The position numbers and the translations under genes were made by a program. A stretch of DNA of 64,000 bases from Saccharopolyspora kobensis (lineage in GTDB: Bacteria > Actinomycetota > Actinomycetes > Mycobacteriales > Pseudonocardiaceae): positions 88,522-152,521 of the forward strand of contig NZ_FNVB01000011.1 in assembly GCF_900108315.1 (NCBI RefSeq). The letters run 5' to 3'. Of this stretch, positions 63,459 through 64,000 are shown one piece after another. The notes beneath the pieces were generated by a model. The model saw nothing but the letters and a program-made list of their open reading frames with translations, was not told the origin of the DNA and searched no databases. Each line of letters opens with the position of its first letter. The first letter of the stretch is position 1.

Positions 63459-64000
63459 ATGGCGCGAGCGGTCGGCATCGACCTGGGGACGACCAACTCC
63501 GTCGTTTCCGTCCTGGAGGGCGGTGAACCGACGGTGATCGCCAACTCCGAGGGCTCGCGGACCACGCCGTCCATCGTGGCCTTCGCGAAGAACGGCGAGA
63601 TCCTCACCGGGCAGCCCGCGAAGAACCAGGCCGTCACCAACGTGGACCGCACGATCCGGTCGGTCAAGCGGCACATGGGCACCGACTGGAAGGTGCAGAT
63701 CGACGACAAGGCCTACACCTCGCAGGAGATCAGCGCCCGCGTGCTGATGAAGCTCAAGCGGGACGCCGAGGCCTACCTGGGCGAGGAGGTCACCGACGCG
63801 GTGATCACCGTCCCGGCCTACTTCGAGGACGCCCAGCGGCAGGCCACGAAGGAAGCCGGTCAGATCGCCGGTCTGAACGTGCTGCGCATCGTCAACGAGC
63901 CGACCGCGGCTGCGCTGGCCTACGGCCTGGAGAAGGGCGAGAAGGAACAGACCATCCTGGTCTTCGACCTCGGTGGCGGCACCTTCGACGTCTCGCTGCT
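63459..64000 (+). CDS. dnaK: Chaperone DnaK (Hsp70), N-terminal part
   Basis: The first 180 residues of DnaK, running off the window edge. It begins MARAVGIDLGTTNSVVSVLEGG (phosphate 1 loop) and includes VITVPAYFEDAQRQATKEAG, NEPTAAALAYG and VFDLGGGTFDVSLL (phosphate 2 loop). ATG 63459 follows CGGGAGG. Two HspR-type operators upstream imply repression by HspR and heat induction. The grpE, dnaJ and hspR genes would be expected just beyond the window. Confidence 0.98.
   Translation, partial: MARAVGIDLGTTNSVVSVLEGGEPTVIANSEGSRTTPSIVAFAKNGEILTGQPAKNQAVTNVDRTIRSVKRHMGTDWKVQIDDKAYTSQEISARVLMKLKRDAEAYLGEEVTDAVITVPAYFEDAQRQATKEAGQIAGLNVLRIVNEPTAAALAYGLEKGEKEQTILVFDLGGGTFDVSL

Overview
The window reads as chromosomal DNA of a high-GC actinobacterium, most likely in the Pseudonocardiales and close to Saccharopolyspora. 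This is inferred from the very GC-rich third codon positions, the many GTG/TTG starts, the order rpsF-ssb-rpsR-rplI-dnaB, the tRNA-Gly/dcd pair and a dnaK headed by HspR-type operators. No insertion sequence, prophage, CRISPR array or biosynthetic gene cluster was seen.

Layout. 1-6 kb: the end of an unknown gene, a large LuxR-type ATPase regulator, and a tightly coupled minus-strand series (crcB, DUF190, crcB, cupin, persulfide dioxygenase-rhodanese) for fluoride export and sulfur chemistry. 6-10 kb: a TipA-like MerR regulator with a 19-bp-spacer promoter, an iron-regulated haem oxygenase and a FadE5-like acyl-CoA dehydrogenase. 10-14 kb: a WYL regulator/DUF3224 pair, a membrane glycosyltransferase, endonuclease IV and a secreted proline-rich protein. 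14.8-18.3 kb: the core replication/translation block rpsF, ssb, rpsR, rplI, dnaB, with a cluster of DnaA-box-like 9-mers before dnaB. 18.4-45 kb: an accessory region of small regulator/enzyme pairs, each with a visible operator: TetR, MarR, MerR, WYL and GlxA regulators, two ECF41 sigma factors paired with AhpD-like proteins, and an ECF42 sigma factor with its DGPF protein. Resistance-like genes also lie here: a TetX-like monooxygenase, an erythromycin esterase, a Tet(M)/Otr(A)-like GTPase and a truncated threonyl-tRNA synthetase behind a threonine-codon leader peptide. Several decayed gene ends lie between them. 45-58 kb: three STAND NTPases (NB-ARC plus TPR) that share an N-terminal HGDVHIH-type motif, with tRNA-Gly(CCC), dcd, a sugar transporter, a VanY-type peptidase, an epoxide hydrolase relative and a membrane-tethered ECF sigma factor between them. 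58-64 kb: an EtfD-like Fe-S oxidoreductase, a DUF1707 protein, an SMR pump with its TetR regulator, a DUF4097 protein and the start of dnaK.

Links between genes. The acyl-CoA dehydrogenase near 8 kb and the EtfD-like protein near 60 kb carry the same palindrome, TTACC-N4-GGTAA, in their upstream regions. This suggests one repressor controls both fatty-acid oxidation and its electron outlet. The short ThrRS has the parts of a ribosome-mediated attenuator: a leaderless 16-residue peptide with Thr-Thr-Thr, then a 14-bp hairpin. The three STAND proteins look like bacterial NLR-type sensors with amyloid-signalling-like N-termini. Two repeat families run through the intergenic DNA: paired ATTTCAATTGAAAT palindromes with a fixed 24-bp period, and long GTGAGTG-type hairpins behind genes.
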